Position numbers and translations under genes: made by a program. Source: Phycisphaeraceae bacterium (lineage in GTDB: Bacteria > Planctomycetota > Phycisphaerae > Phycisphaerales > Phycisphaeraceae). From it: a stretch of 64,000 nucleotides of DNA. The notes under the pieces are model-generated. The model had not been told where the DNA came from. It saw only the letters and a program-made list of their open reading frames with translations, and did no database searches. The stretch covers positions 29,043 to 93,042 of the forward strand of contig JAJDCS010000031.1 of NCBI GenBank assembly GCA_029260715.1. Reading direction: 5' to 3'. Shown here in pieces: positions 8,752 to 17,233 of the stretch (the stretch's first letter is position 1; each line of letters starts with the position of its first letter).

Positions 8752-10752
8752 ATGAATGATTCCCGGAACCGCGACAATGTTTGGCAGCGACACCGACTTC
8801 TCGTGGTTCTATCGTCGGTGGTGGTGTTAAGTATTTCGGCTGCCATGGCCCAGCCCGGCCCGAGCGAACACGAGAAGCACCATCCTAAGCCACCAAGCGG
8901 GGAAGCCCCGGGACCCGCAAGCGGAGAATCTCCGACCCCAGCCGGTTCCGGCATGATGGGCGGCGGCGGTGGTGATGGCATGGGGAAGATGATGGAGAAG
9001 ATGGGCGCGCCAAAGCCCAAACAACTCTACCCCTCGCTGATGGCTCTGCCCGACTTGCCGCTTGAGCAGCGCCAGATAATCCAGCAACAGGCCCACGACC
9101 GCATGAAGGCCGGGGCGGCGCTGATGTCAGAAGGGATGGCAGCGCTATCACGGGCTGCGCCAACCGACGACTTTGCGGTGATGCAGGAATCGACGGCTCA
9201 ACTCAGAGAAGGGCTGGCTCAGTTCGAGAGCGGGCTGGCCGCCCACCGGGCCTTGGCCGAAGGCAAAGCCCCTCGCAACGTCGCGTTGCAGTGGTTCAAG
9301 CAGCAGATGAATCTCCTGCCCCCCACGGGTGGCGCCACCAATCAGGGGCTGTTAGGCCTGTCCTGGTTTCACTTATTTGTCATGACCCTCCTGACGGTCT
9401 TCGCGGTCGCGATGATCTGCATGTACTTCTTCAAAATGCGTCGTGCGTCCGCTTTGATGAAACGACTTGTCGATGGTGCCGGACCCACGAACACTCAAAC
9501 TGCTGAAAGTCCGACCGCTGTTGCCAAGAAGCCGACCGTGGCCGAGAAGCCAACCATCGCCGAGAAATCAGCCGTCTCCGATTGCTGTGATGACTCAGCC
9601 GACGTATGCCCAACGGAGCAGGCTGGATCAACGGACCGCCCTGAGATATCTACGGGATTCCTGCCTATCGCGAAGAAGAAGCTGTGCAGGCTCCGCGTCG
9701 CCCACATCTTCCAGGATACCGCGGACGTCAAGACCTTTCGGCTCGTGGCTTGTCATGGAGGTGGTATCCCCTTCAGTTATCTGCCCGGTCAATTCTTGAC
9801 GCTAACCCTGCCGACCGGCGACAAACCGATCCGGCGCAGCTACACCATGTCATCCTCCCCGACCCAGGGGTACTACTGCGAGATCACCGTCAAGCGTGAA
9901 GAGCAAGGGGCCGGGTCGCGATACCTGCACGACCAGCTCAAGGAGGGCGATACCCTCGAGGTTCAGGCGCCCAGCGGTAAGTTTGTTTTCACGGGCAAAC
10001 AGGCGGACAACGTGGTGTTGATTGCCGGTGGCGTGGGCATCACCCCGATGGTGAGCATTACCCGTTCCCTGACCGACACCGGCTGGCACGGGGAGATCTA
10101 CTTCGTCGTGTCCTGCCGCGACCCCGAACACCTCATCTTCGCCTCCGAATTGAAACGGTTACAAGAACGCCATCAAAACTTGCACTTGTTCATCGCCGCG
10201 AGCCGTATCGACCAGGACATCGACGGCTTCCATCGAGGCCGTATCACCAAGCAGTTGCTCGAACAGTGGGTACCCAACATCGCAACCCAAAGGATCCACC
10301 TCTGTGGCGCGCCGCCGATGATGGAAAGCGTCAAGCAGATGTTGGCCGAGCTGGGCGTGCCACAGGGGAGTATCCACACCGAGAACTTCGGCTCGCTGCA
10401 GAAGCCGCGGCTCCGTAGCCCGAATCCTGAAAAGCAAAAAGAAGGTGTATCCGCCAAGCAGGGCGCGACCCACCAAGAGGTACTTATCCAGAGTGGCACG
10501 GTCGCTTTTAAGGCGTCGGATAAATCAACGGAACTCCAGCCGGATGAGACCGTCCTGGACGCGGCCGAGCGGGTCGATGTCGACATCGACTACTCTTGCC
10601 GCGTCGGGTCATGCGGCGTGTGCCTTGTCAAACTCCTGTCAGGAAACGTCACGATGGAGGTCGAGGACGGCCTGGACCCCGACGACAAGGCCAAGGGGAT
10701 GATCCTCGCGTGCCAAGCCAAATCGACGGGCAACATTGAGGTTGACGCCTGA
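8752..10752 (+). CDS. Membrane-tethered FAD/2Fe-2S oxidoreductase with periplasmic helical domain
   Basis: A 666-aa multidomain protein. Residues 16-34 form a signal sequence, followed by a His/Pro/Met-rich part and a helical domain (about 90-190). A single membrane segment follows (about 205-227), then a Lys/Pro linker. The cytoplasmic part is a ferredoxin-reductase module: FAD site RRSYTMS (361-367), NAD(P)-binding GGVGITP (about 424-430), CGAPPMM, and a C-terminal plant-type [2Fe-2S] domain with Cys616, 621, 624 and 654. It would take electrons from NAD(P)H to the iron-sulphur centre. The next two genes encode a putative bis-heme membrane protein and a heptaheme cytochrome, so it likely feeds a transmembrane chain. 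Confidence 0.88.
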   Translation: MNDSRNRDNVWQRHRLLVVLSSVVVLSISAAMAQPGPSEHEKHHPKPPSGEAPGPASGESPTPAGSGMMGGGGGDGMGKMMEKMGAPKPKQLYPSLMALPDLPLEQRQIIQQQAHDRMKAGAALMSEGMAALSRAAPTDDFAVMQESTAQLREGLAQFESGLAAHRALAEGKAPRNVALQWFKQQMNLLPPTGGATNQGLLGLSWFHLFVMTLLTVFAVAMICMYFFKMRRASALMKRLVDGAGPTNTQTAESPTAVAKKPTVAEKPTIAEKSAVSDCCDDSADVCPTEQAGSTDRPEISTGFLPIAKKKLCRLRVAHIFQDTADVKTFRLVACHGGGIPFSYLPGQFLTLTLPTGDKPIRRSYTMSSSPTQGYYCEITVKREEQGAGSRYLHDQLKEGDTLEVQAPSGKFVFTGKQADNVVLIAGGVGITPMVSITRSLTDTGWHGEIYFVVSCRDPEHLIFASELKRLQERHQNLHLFIAASRIDQDIDGFHRGRITKQLLEQWVPNIATQRIHLCGAPPMMESVKQMLAELGVPQGSIHTENFGSLQKPRLRSPNPEKQKEGVSAKQGATHQEVLIQSGTVAFKASDKSTELQPDETVLDAAERVDVDIDYSCRVGSCGVCLVKLLSGNVTMEVEDGLDPDDKAKGMILACQAKSTGNIEVDA

Positions 10753-10765
10753 TGCGGGGCTTGCC

Positions 10766-11512
10766 ATGAAAGAACGCGAACCCGTAATCGTTGGTGGCCT
10801 CGTCGCGCTGCTGCTGATCCTCTGGCTTGGATTTCCATTCCACCAGTCGCCAAGGTTTGCCGGAAGCTTTTGGGGTGGTGTTCTCGGGGTCACCGGCGCC
10901 GCCCTGATGTTGGTTCCGCTGTTATATCTTTTTGTAAAACGAATCATACCTCTCAAGCGGACCGTCACGAGACACGTCACGATGCGGACACTCCTGGCCT
11001 GGCATATCTACGCGGGCGTGCTGGGGCCGATCCTCGTCCTGCTCCACACCGGCCACAAATTCGACAGCGTCTTGGGTATTACGCTGACAGCGATGGTGCT
11101 GCTCGTCGTTGTGAGCGGGTTCGTTGGGCGATACCTCATGAGCCGTATCAGCAAGGACATCAAGTCAAAGCGAGCCTTGCTCCTGGAAGCCAACACGCAC
11201 TACGAATCAGCGTTAACCGAGCTTCGGGGCCAACCCGAACAGGCACGGCTGACCCGGCCATTTACCGGCTTCTTCACCCGGATGTTGATGACTGTGGAGC
11301 CGCTGGGCGAGACCTCCGTGCCCGGGGTTCGCGCGGTCCGACTTTCGGAATCGATCGCTGACCTTGAATACGCGATCCGCACGCACGAGGCTATCAAACG
11401 GGCGTTTTCAACATGGCTTCGGTTCCACATCGCGATCTCGTTTGCCCTTTACGCACTGCTCGCATTGCACATCTGGGGGGCGGTGTACTTCGGAATCAGG
11501 TGGTTCCAATGA
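10766..11512 (+). CDS. Putative bis-heme b membrane electron carrier
   Basis: A 248-aa membrane protein with about five hydrophobic segments (near 7-25, 37-57, 77-95, 104-124 and 220-243). Two helices carry His pairs 14 residues apart: His80/His94 and His221/His235. That is the spacing used to hold two stacked b hemes in cytochrome b and ferric-reductase-type proteins, so I infer a two-heme transmembrane conduit. I chose the ATG at 10766, 13 nt after the reductase stop; a TTG at 10736 would overlap the reductase gene. It lies between the FAD/2Fe-2S reductase and the heptaheme cytochrome. No family name could be assigned. Confidence 0.72.
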   Translation: MKEREPVIVGGLVALLLILWLGFPFHQSPRFAGSFWGGVLGVTGAALMLVPLLYLFVKRIIPLKRTVTRHVTMRTLLAWHIYAGVLGPILVLLHTGHKFDSVLGITLTAMVLLVVVSGFVGRYLMSRISKDIKSKRALLLEANTHYESALTELRGQPEQARLTRPFTGFFTRMLMTVEPLGETSVPGVRAVRLSESIADLEYAIRTHEAIKRAFSTWLRFHIAISFALYALLALHIWGAVYFGIRWFQ

Positions 11513-11552
11513 ATGACCCGAAGCGACACTACTGTTGTGTGAGGTGGCAGAG

Positions 11553-12377
11553 ATGACAGAAAGCCACCGAATCAATCTGATCGGGCTGGTGTTGATCACG
11601 GCAGGCATTGCTGCCGTGATGGTCATCAGGTATCGCCTGAAGTCTCCTGAGCCGGATGCAAAGGTATGGGGCGTGAGCACCTGGCAGGCCATGGTCAGTC
11701 CGGGCGCTCTATCCGGGCCGCATGCATTTCTCGAAAACAACTGCAACGCCTGTCACACGCCGATATCGGGGGTACAGGCGAGCAGCTGTATCGTCTGCCA
11801 CGCTAACAACCACACGCTTCTACAACGCCAGCCCACCGCGTTTCACGCAGACATAAGCAGTTGTGTCCAGTGCCACCGTGAACACCAAGGGCCTTCCAAA
11901 CGCCCAACTGAAATGGACCACTCCGCACTGACCGCGATTGGCCTGCAGCAACTTGAAAGCAACCCCGACCCCAATAGCGAAGACCGCATGACAGCGCAAC
12001 AGCTGACCTACTGGCTTGGTGGTCAAAACACAGACCACCCGCCAGGTCACCCGGCCCTAACCGCGAATGAGATGGTCCTCGACTGCGCGGCCTGCCACAA
12101 AAACGACGACCGACACTTCGAGCTATTCGGTAACAACTGTGCCTCATGCCACGCCACGTCCGCATGGACGATCCCGCAATTCCGCCATCCACCCGCGGCG
12201 TCCATGGATTGTGCCCAATGCCATCAGGCTCCGCCCAGTCACTACATGATGCATTTCAAGATGATTTCCCAGAAAGTCGCAGGCCAGCCACACGCGAACG
12301 TCGAGCAGTGCTACAAATGCCACCAGACCACCTCGTGGCCGGACATCAAAGACGTAGGTTGGTACAAGCATCACTGA
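11553..12377 (+). CDS. Membrane-anchored heptaheme cytochrome c
   Basis: A 274-aa protein with an uncleaved N-terminal anchor (about residues 8-27) and seven CxxCH heme-attachment sites: 64-68, 79-83, 104-108, 178-182, 196-200, 220-224 and 253-257. Many extra His residues (for example HNNHT and HREH types) could be distal ligands. It would sit on the periplasmic face and accept electrons from the membrane heme protein encoded just upstream. The ATG at 11553 follows a GAGG site; a TTG at 11535 is less likely. The family resembles small NapC/octaheme-related or doubled-CXXCH proteins, but the terminal acceptor is unknown. Confidence 0.88.
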   Translation: MTESHRINLIGLVLITAGIAAVMVIRYRLKSPEPDAKVWGVSTWQAMVSPGALSGPHAFLENNCNACHTPISGVQASSCIVCHANNHTLLQRQPTAFHADISSCVQCHREHQGPSKRPTEMDHSALTAIGLQQLESNPDPNSEDRMTAQQLTYWLGGQNTDHPPGHPALTANEMVLDCAACHKNDDRHFELFGNNCASCHATSAWTIPQFRHPPAASMDCAQCHQAPPSHYMMHFKMISQKVAGQPHANVEQCYKCHQTTSWPDIKDVGWYKHH

Positions 12378-12620
12378 CCCCATTGGGCCGTGGAATAGGC
12401 AGCATAGTGATATGAAATTCGCACTTGGTATTTTGCGACTAACGGGCAACGCCGTGGTCATCTTTATAAGGGTAGTTGCGGGGAACGAAGACCAACAAAG
12501 CGACGGGGGCGATGGAGTTGATCCTGGTCGACTTCGAAAGACCACGATACAGAATTGGTCCGACGGACAGTACCTGCCGGTTAGGCCTGGATGGCTTGAA
12601 CACGATGGTTAGGAGGCGAC

Positions 12621-12953
12621 ATGCACGAAACGATCATCCTATGGCTGGTCCGATTGATTGAGCTCATCGCGGTGGTCATGATTGTTGCCGCCGCCCTGGT
12701 CGCCACCTCGCGCTTGATCTGGCGTCTGATCAAACAGCAGTACCGATTGGCAACGACCGATATCCGCTTGACCTTCGGACAGCATTTGGTCTTGGCCCTG
12801 GAGTTCATGATCGCTGCCGACATCCTCAAAACTGTTTTAACACCCACGCTAGACGACCTCGCCTTCCTCGGCGGCATCATCTTGATCCGAACCGTACTGA
12901 CCGTAAGTATCGCCTATGAGGTGCGTCGATCGTCGAAAGGGATCGAAACGTGA
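12621..12953 (+). CDS. DUF1622 membrane protein
   Basis: A 110-aa protein with three hydrophobic segments and the DUF1622 signature LALEFMIAADILKTVL in the middle, followed by LGGIILIRTVLTVSIAYEV. The function of DUF1622 is not known. A strong AGGAGG site precedes the ATG. Its stop overlaps the start of the HD-GYP gene (GTGA), so it opens a run of membrane-protein genes reaching 15856 that is probably one transcript. Confidence 0.85.
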   Translation: MHETIILWLVRLIELIAVVMIVAAALVATSRLIWRLIKQQYRLATTDIRLTFGQHLVLALEFMIAADILKTVLTPTLDDLAFLGGIILIRTVLTVSIAYEVRRSSKGIET

Positions 12954-13924
12954 ACTACCGCGTGTTCATCGTTGGACTTCTCTTGTTGACCGTTGGCTTG
13001 TCGCACTGGCTCACACCGACCGATACCTACATCCTCCACGCGCTCCATGTCACGATGCGGAAGATGTTCCTCCTGCCCATCGTATTGGCGGCTATTTGGT
13101 TCGGACTCCGTGGTGCATGCCTTGCGGCCCTCGTAGCAACCGCCATCTATATCCCACACGTGCTGGTTCAATGGCAGAGTCGGACAGCAGAGAATTTTAG
13201 CCAAGCCGGCGATACGGCTGTTTTGTGGGTGGTGGCTTTCATTGCGGGCTGGTTCGTAGACCAGGAGAGGTTAGCACAAGCGGTTGCTATGGATACGCGT
13301 CGTGGCGCCCTCTCAGCCCTGGTAACCGCCTTGGACGCGCGAGAATGCAATACGGAACGCCATTCTCTGCGGGTCCGCGCCTATGCCCTGCGGATCGGAC
13401 GCCAGATGAGGTTGCCGCAGAAGGTGATGGACGTCCTAGACCCCGCGTCGCTTCTTCATGACGTTGGCAAGATAGGTGTGCCGGACCATGTCTTGCTGAA
13501 GCCCGGCCCACTTGACGACCGGGAGACGGCGATGATGCGGGCACACCCGGAGATCGGCTATCGCATCGTCCAGTCCGTACCACCCCTGAGAGAGGCTGCC
13601 GAGGCGGTTTATGCCCATCACGAGAAGTACGACGGCAGCGGCTACCCCAGGGGGTTGATTGGAAAATCGACTCCGGTTGCCGCTCGCGTCTTTGCGGTTG
13701 CGGATGCATTCGACGCGCTGACGTCTAACCGTCCCTATCGTCAGGCTGTCGGTGTCGGCATGGCCCGAAAGGTAATCCAAGAGGAAAGGGGCCGGCAATT
13801 CGACCCCGCGGTAGTGGACGCGTTTCTTCGGGTCCCCCAGGGTGATTGGTCCCGGATCAGGCAAGGCGTCGAAGATGAATCAACCATCATTGAACTCCGA
13901 GCAGACCGAGTATCGTTGCATTAA
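12950..13924 (+). CDS. Membrane HD-GYP domain phosphodiesterase-like protein
   Basis: A 324-aa protein with an N-terminal membrane region of about four helices (residues 5-105) and a C-terminal HD-GYP domain. The metal-binding HD motif (LLHDVGKIGVPD) and the GYP-type motif (HHEKYDGSGYPRGL) are both intact, so it should hydrolyse cyclic di-GMP or a related cyclic dinucleotide. The GTG start overlaps the DUF1622 stop. No receiver or PAS domain is present, so any signal is likely sensed through the membrane segment. Confidence 0.9.
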   Translation: MNYRVFIVGLLLLTVGLSHWLTPTDTYILHALHVTMRKMFLLPIVLAAIWFGLRGACLAALVATAIYIPHVLVQWQSRTAENFSQAGDTAVLWVVAFIAGWFVDQERLAQAVAMDTRRGALSALVTALDARECNTERHSLRVRAYALRIGRQMRLPQKVMDVLDPASLLHDVGKIGVPDHVLLKPGPLDDRETAMMRAHPEIGYRIVQSVPPLREAAEAVYAHHEKYDGSGYPRGLIGKSTPVAARVFAVADAFDALTSNRPYRQAVGVGMARKVIQEERGRQFDPAVVDAFLRVPQGDWSRIRQGVEDESTIIELRADRVSLH

Positions 13925-13971
13925 GGGAGGCAGTTTGCGTTAGCCACATTGTAAAAGATCAAGACCCGGCC

Positions 13972-14754
13972 ATGATATCTGAACACTACGCTTGGCTGAT
14001 CTGGTCGAGCAGCTTCCTGCTGCCGTGGCTGGCGCTCTACGGCTTTTACCCACGGCACCGGCGAGCAATGGGATGGGCAAGCGTTTTTACGGCACCTTTT
14101 GGTCTAACTGAGCCGCTGTTTGTTCCTGAGTATTGGAATCCACCGAGCCTATTCGACCTTGCTCAGCGAACTGGGTTTGACGTGGAAAGCATTATCTTCT
14201 GCTTCGGCATCGGCGGGGTCTGTGCGGTTCTCTACAACATCCTGACCGGGCGAGTGGTCCGCCCCGTACCCGCGACGGAACGTGTGCACGGCCGACACCG
14301 ATACCACCGTTTCATTCTGGCTTCACCTTTCGCGGCATTCGTTCTCCTTTATTGGTTGCCCTGGAATCCGATCTATCCGGGGATCATTGCGATGGGGGTT
14401 GGCGCGATTGCTGCCATGTGGTGTCGGCCAGACCTGACCCGAAAGTCGTGGATTGGGGGCATCCTTTTCCTGGGTTATTACATCGTTTTCTTGGTTGGCC
14501 TTCAGACCACCGTCCCCGGGTACATCGACCGCGTATGGAATCACGGTGCGCTGCTCGGCGTGTACGTGTTCGGTATGCCCATCGAGGAGCTGCTGTTCGC
14601 GTTCGCGTTCGGCCTCTATTGGTCGTCCGTCTACGAGCACTCCACCTGGAGACAAGTCGGTTCGGCCGCGATTATGGCGAGTGGGAACACCGCCCCCATT
14701 CGCGGCACCAATGAGGTATCGGGTTCCTCATGCAGCCAGGAGGCTCCTCAATGA
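13972..14754 (+). CDS. Lycopene-cyclase-domain membrane protein
   Basis: A 260-aa protein with about seven membrane helices. The segments FTAPFGLTEPLFVPEYWNPP and FGMPIEELLFAFAFGLYWSS match the repeated helix pattern of the heterodimeric/CarR-type lycopene cyclase domain, in which the E(E) and PxE motifs are conserved. No other carotenoid gene is nearby, and this domain is common as a stand-alone membrane protein in metal-resistance and mobile regions, so beta-cyclase activity should not be assumed. Its end overlaps the next gene in an ATGA. Confidence 0.78.
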   Translation: MISEHYAWLIWSSSFLLPWLALYGFYPRHRRAMGWASVFTAPFGLTEPLFVPEYWNPPSLFDLAQRTGFDVESIIFCFGIGGVCAVLYNILTGRVVRPVPATERVHGRHRYHRFILASPFAAFVLLYWLPWNPIYPGIIAMGVGAIAAMWCRPDLTRKSWIGGILFLGYYIVFLVGLQTTVPGYIDRVWNHGALLGVYVFGMPIEELLFAFAFGLYWSSVYEHSTWRQVGSAAIMASGNTAPIRGTNEVSGSSCSQEAPQ

Positions 14755-14957
14755 GTCATCACTTCAAGATGCTGTTGGGATGCCTGCTGCCATTACTGGT
14801 GATCGTCTCGCTGCCGGTGTTCGGCGTCAGTGATACGGTAACCGTCTTCATCTTTATCGTCCTCATGTTCTTCTGCCACCTTGGAATGATGAGAGGACAC
14901 CTTAAACACGGTTCACACCACAACGACAACTCATCAACAAGGAGAACACCACAATGA
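14751..14957 (+). CDS. Small DUF2933-like membrane protein
   Basis: A 68-aa protein with two hydrophobic segments separated by a short turn (GCLLPLLVIVSLPVFGVS and VFIFIVLMFFCHLGMM) and a His-rich C-terminal tail (HLKHGSHHN). Similar short proteins are common next to copper and silver efflux genes. The ATG at 14751 overlaps the upstream stop (ATGA), and its own stop overlaps the DUF5676 gene start in the same way. No function is known; the His tail may bind metal. Confidence 0.68.
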   Translation: MSHHFKMLLGCLLPLLVIVSLPVFGVSDTVTVFIFIVLMFFCHLGMMRGHLKHGSHHNDNSSTRRTPQ

Positions 14958-15232
14958 ACAAACTTAGCGTCAAAGGAACAAGCTGTGCACTGGGCGTGAG
15001 CGGCGCCGCACTGTATATCGGCTGTGTCTTTATCATGCTCACGGCTCCCAAAGAGGCGGTCGTGCGGTTCTTCAACAGTCTTCTGCACGGCTGGGATGTC
15101 ACGGCGATCATGCGCTGGGACATGCCCTGGTGGGAAGCCGTCATTGGGGTATTCGAGATATTCATCCTCGGTTGGCTGGTGGGGGCGCTGTTCGCGGTGA
15201 TCTACAACCTGGCCACCACAACGAAGGGATAG
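14954..15232 (+). CDS. DUF5676 family membrane protein
   Basis: A 92-aa protein with two hydrophobic segments. The pattern MNKLSVKGTSCALGVSGAAL, then the middle FFNSLLHGWDV and the end GWLVGALFAVIYNLA fit the DUF5676 family, which is often found with metal-resistance genes. Its ATG overlaps the stop of the preceding small membrane protein gene. The function of the family is not established. Confidence 0.8.
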   Translation: MNKLSVKGTSCALGVSGAALYIGCVFIMLTAPKEAVVRFFNSLLHGWDVTAIMRWDMPWWEAVIGVFEIFILGWLVGALFAVIYNLATTTKG

Positions 15233-15235
15233 ACC

Positions 15236-15856
15236 ATGCACGGTGAGGGTTACGCCTATGGCAGTTGGGGCATCGTCATCACGATGGTGCTCATCAGCCT
15301 GTTCTTCATCTTCAAGTTCATCCCGATGCGCACCAGGCTCGGGAAGCGTTCAGGCGGTGCGCTGATTGCCTTCATTGTCGCTCTATTTGCCGAGATGTAC
15401 GGGTTCCCGCTGACCATATACCTGCTGTCGCACTTCGTGGGTATCGAGATCCCCTTTAACCACATCAGCGGTCACCTGTTGGGGGACCTCATCACCTATC
15501 TCAAACTCGGCAATGGATGGTTTATCGTGATGCTGGTCAGCAACGTGCTGCTCGTCATCGGCATCTGGGTCGTCAGCGCCGGTTGGGAGCTTGTGTACAA
15601 GTCCGAGGGCAAGCTGGTGACCCATGGTGTATACGCTTATATCCGTCACCCACAATACACCGGGATCTTTATTATTACCTTGGCCTTTATGATCCAGTGG
15701 CCGACACTGGCCACGCTTGTTCTCTGGCCCTTTGTCATCGCGATGTACGTCAGGCTTGCTAAACAAGAGGAGAAAGACGTGACCCAACAGTTCCCCGAGG
15801 AGTACCGCGAGTACATGCAGCGCACACCGAGGTTCTTCCCGAAATTAATTCAGTAA
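15236..15856 (+). CDS. Isoprenylcysteine carboxyl methyltransferase-family membrane protein
   Basis: A 206-aa integral membrane protein. The C-terminal half carries the conserved VYAYIRHPQYTGIFI motif followed by the charged end RLAKQEEKDV and PEEYREYMQRTPRFFP, as in ICMT/phospholipid methyltransferase proteins that bind S-adenosylmethionine. In bacteria the substrate is usually unknown, and homologues often lie in metal-resistance operons. It is 3 nt downstream of the DUF5676 gene and ends the membrane-protein operon. No terminator hairpin is obvious. Confidence 0.85.
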   Translation: MHGEGYAYGSWGIVITMVLISLFFIFKFIPMRTRLGKRSGGALIAFIVALFAEMYGFPLTIYLLSHFVGIEIPFNHISGHLLGDLITYLKLGNGWFIVMLVSNVLLVIGIWVVSAGWELVYKSEGKLVTHGVYAYIRHPQYTGIFIITLAFMIQWPTLATLVLWPFVIAMYVRLAKQEEKDVTQQFPEEYREYMQRTPRFFPKLIQ

Positions 15857-15916
15857 TAAGTGTGCCCCGCTTCAGTTGAGGATATTCCCTAAGGTTCATT
15901 TAGCGTGCCTCAGACG

Positions 15917-16104
15917 ACGTTCGGCCCGGCGGGGCATCGCCGGGCCGCGTGAATCACACTTGTGTACAGCAGTTGAACCCCTCAGACTCCGGACCGACCC
16001 GGCAGAGGGAAGGGAAGCCTGCCTTACCCCGTCCCTCGTCGCCGGGGCCGGAGGCCTTCGGCCCTCGGGTGAACCCCGACGACGACGGCCGAGGACGGCA
16101 GGCT
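15917..16104. ncRNA. Putative structured RNA element, copy A
   Basis: A gene-free GC-rich element lying between the methyltransferase and UMP kinase genes. It contains a long hairpin (15922-15931 paired with 15938-15947, loop GGGCAT), a small ACAC/GTGT hairpin (15956-15965) and a conserved block at 15978-15992. A long-range stem follows (AGCCTGCC 16016-16023 with GGCAGGCT 16097-16104), enclosing a CGGGG/CCCCG stem with the GGGTGA motif (16067-16072). Copy B at 42999-43154 shares the conserved blocks and the fold but uses different bases in the stems. No known riboswitch or RNA family was recognised, and the transcribed strand is undetermined. Confidence 0.55.
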
Positions 16105-16328
16105 AGGCGCCACCAATGGTGCGACGGCACCCCGACCCGAGAGAGTAGCTGTTGCCGAATAGATCCGAAGCCAGACCACGTTTTGACGGGTTGCTCATTA
16201 TGCCCGCCGGGTGAGCAAGGAGATGCACCGTTTCTGGTTTGTCAGGAGCGGCCTCTAGGATTTTTCTCGCCACCACCGCACATCTTGAATGAATGATCGT
16301 AATATGGTGAGACTCGGAAGGAACGTGT

Positions 16329-17060
16329 GTGCGATACAAGCGGGTGATGGTCAAACTAAGCGGTGGGGCCCTGGCCGGTAGCGAGTCGTCGGGGTTTGAC
16401 CCCCATTGCCTCGACCATATCGCGACCGAGCTGCTGAAACTCCACGGCATGGGGGTTCAGCTCGGGGTCGTCGTCGGTGGCGGCAACATCTTCCGGGGCA
16501 AGCTCGGGCACCAGTGGGGCATCGAACAGGTCGAAGCCGACAACATCGGGATGATGGCGACGGTCGCCAACAGCCTCATGCTCCGCGGCGTGCTCAAGGC
16601 CCGCGGTGATGCTGAAGTGCGGGTGATGACCGCTATCCCCATCAACAACATCGCCGAGCCGTTTATCCGACTGAGGGCCATCAACCACCTCAAGAAAGAC
16701 CGCATCGTGGTCTTCGCGGCCGGCACCGGCAATCCCTACGTGACTACCGACTACGCAGCGGTCCAGCGGGCTTTGGAAATTAGTGCCGAGGCCGTGCTCT
16801 CAGCGAAACAAGGCGTGGATGGCGTCTACACCGCCGACCCGCAAGCCGACGCGAGTGCAAAACGATATCGGAAGGTCTGCTACGACACGGTGCTTGAAAA
16901 GAACCTGCAGGCGCTCGACCCCGCAGCAGTGATGCTGGCCAGGCAGCACGGCCTGCCGGTTCATGTGTTTGGTTTCGACGAGCCGGAAGCCATGGGTCGA
17001 ATCTGCGGCGGTGAGGATCTGGGGACGTTGATCCAGCAAGACAGCGATGAGTTCGCTTAG
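16329..17060 (+). CDS. pyrH: UMP kinase (uridylate kinase), stand-alone copy
   Basis: A 243-aa amino-acid-kinase-fold protein that phosphorylates UMP to UDP with ATP. Motifs: VMVKLSGGAL at the N-terminus, VVVGGGNIFRG, the UMP-binding GTGNPYVTTDYAA (usually TTDTAA), and GVDGVYTADP. Length matches bacterial PyrH. The GTG at 16329 follows an AAGGAA site. In a normal chromosome pyrH lies with tsf and frr; here it stands alone between a putative RNA element and metal genes, so it is probably an additional, horizontally acquired copy. Whether the host has another pyrH cannot be seen. Confidence 0.93.
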   Translation: MRYKRVMVKLSGGALAGSESSGFDPHCLDHIATELLKLHGMGVQLGVVVGGGNIFRGKLGHQWGIEQVEADNIGMMATVANSLMLRGVLKARGDAEVRVMTAIPINNIAEPFIRLRAINHLKKDRIVVFAAGTGNPYVTTDYAAVQRALEISAEAVLSAKQGVDGVYTADPQADASAKRYRKVCYDTVLEKNLQALDPAAVMLARQHGLPVHVFGFDEPEAMGRICGGEDLGTLIQQDSDEFA

Positions 17061-17233
17061 AAAACACCGCCTGAGAATTTGATTTACTGGCCTGTTGCCT
17101 TGTCCCGCTGGCTTCTGGAGGCCGAGAGCGGGGGGGGCAGAGACCAAGATCCTTCCAAATAGAGGTGCCCACACGTTTCAAGATAGAAGCCAGCGTGTGG
17201 GGTAGAGATAGCTGCTTACGCTTTACTTTGTGT

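Noticed and set aside
12412..12612. A 66-codon frame beginning MKFALGILRLTGNAVV between the heptaheme cytochrome and DUF1622 genes
   Set aside because: No clear ribosome-binding site; the second half loses protein-like character and another frame is equally open. Possibly a decayed gene, not enough to list.
5976..15903. Shared 12-mer AGGTTCATTTAG at 5976 and 15892
   Set aside because: Too short and isolated to support a regulatory call; chance match remains plausible.
15917..16104. Cobalamin, fluoride or SRP RNA identity for the structured element
   Set aside because: Consensus blocks of these families are absent.
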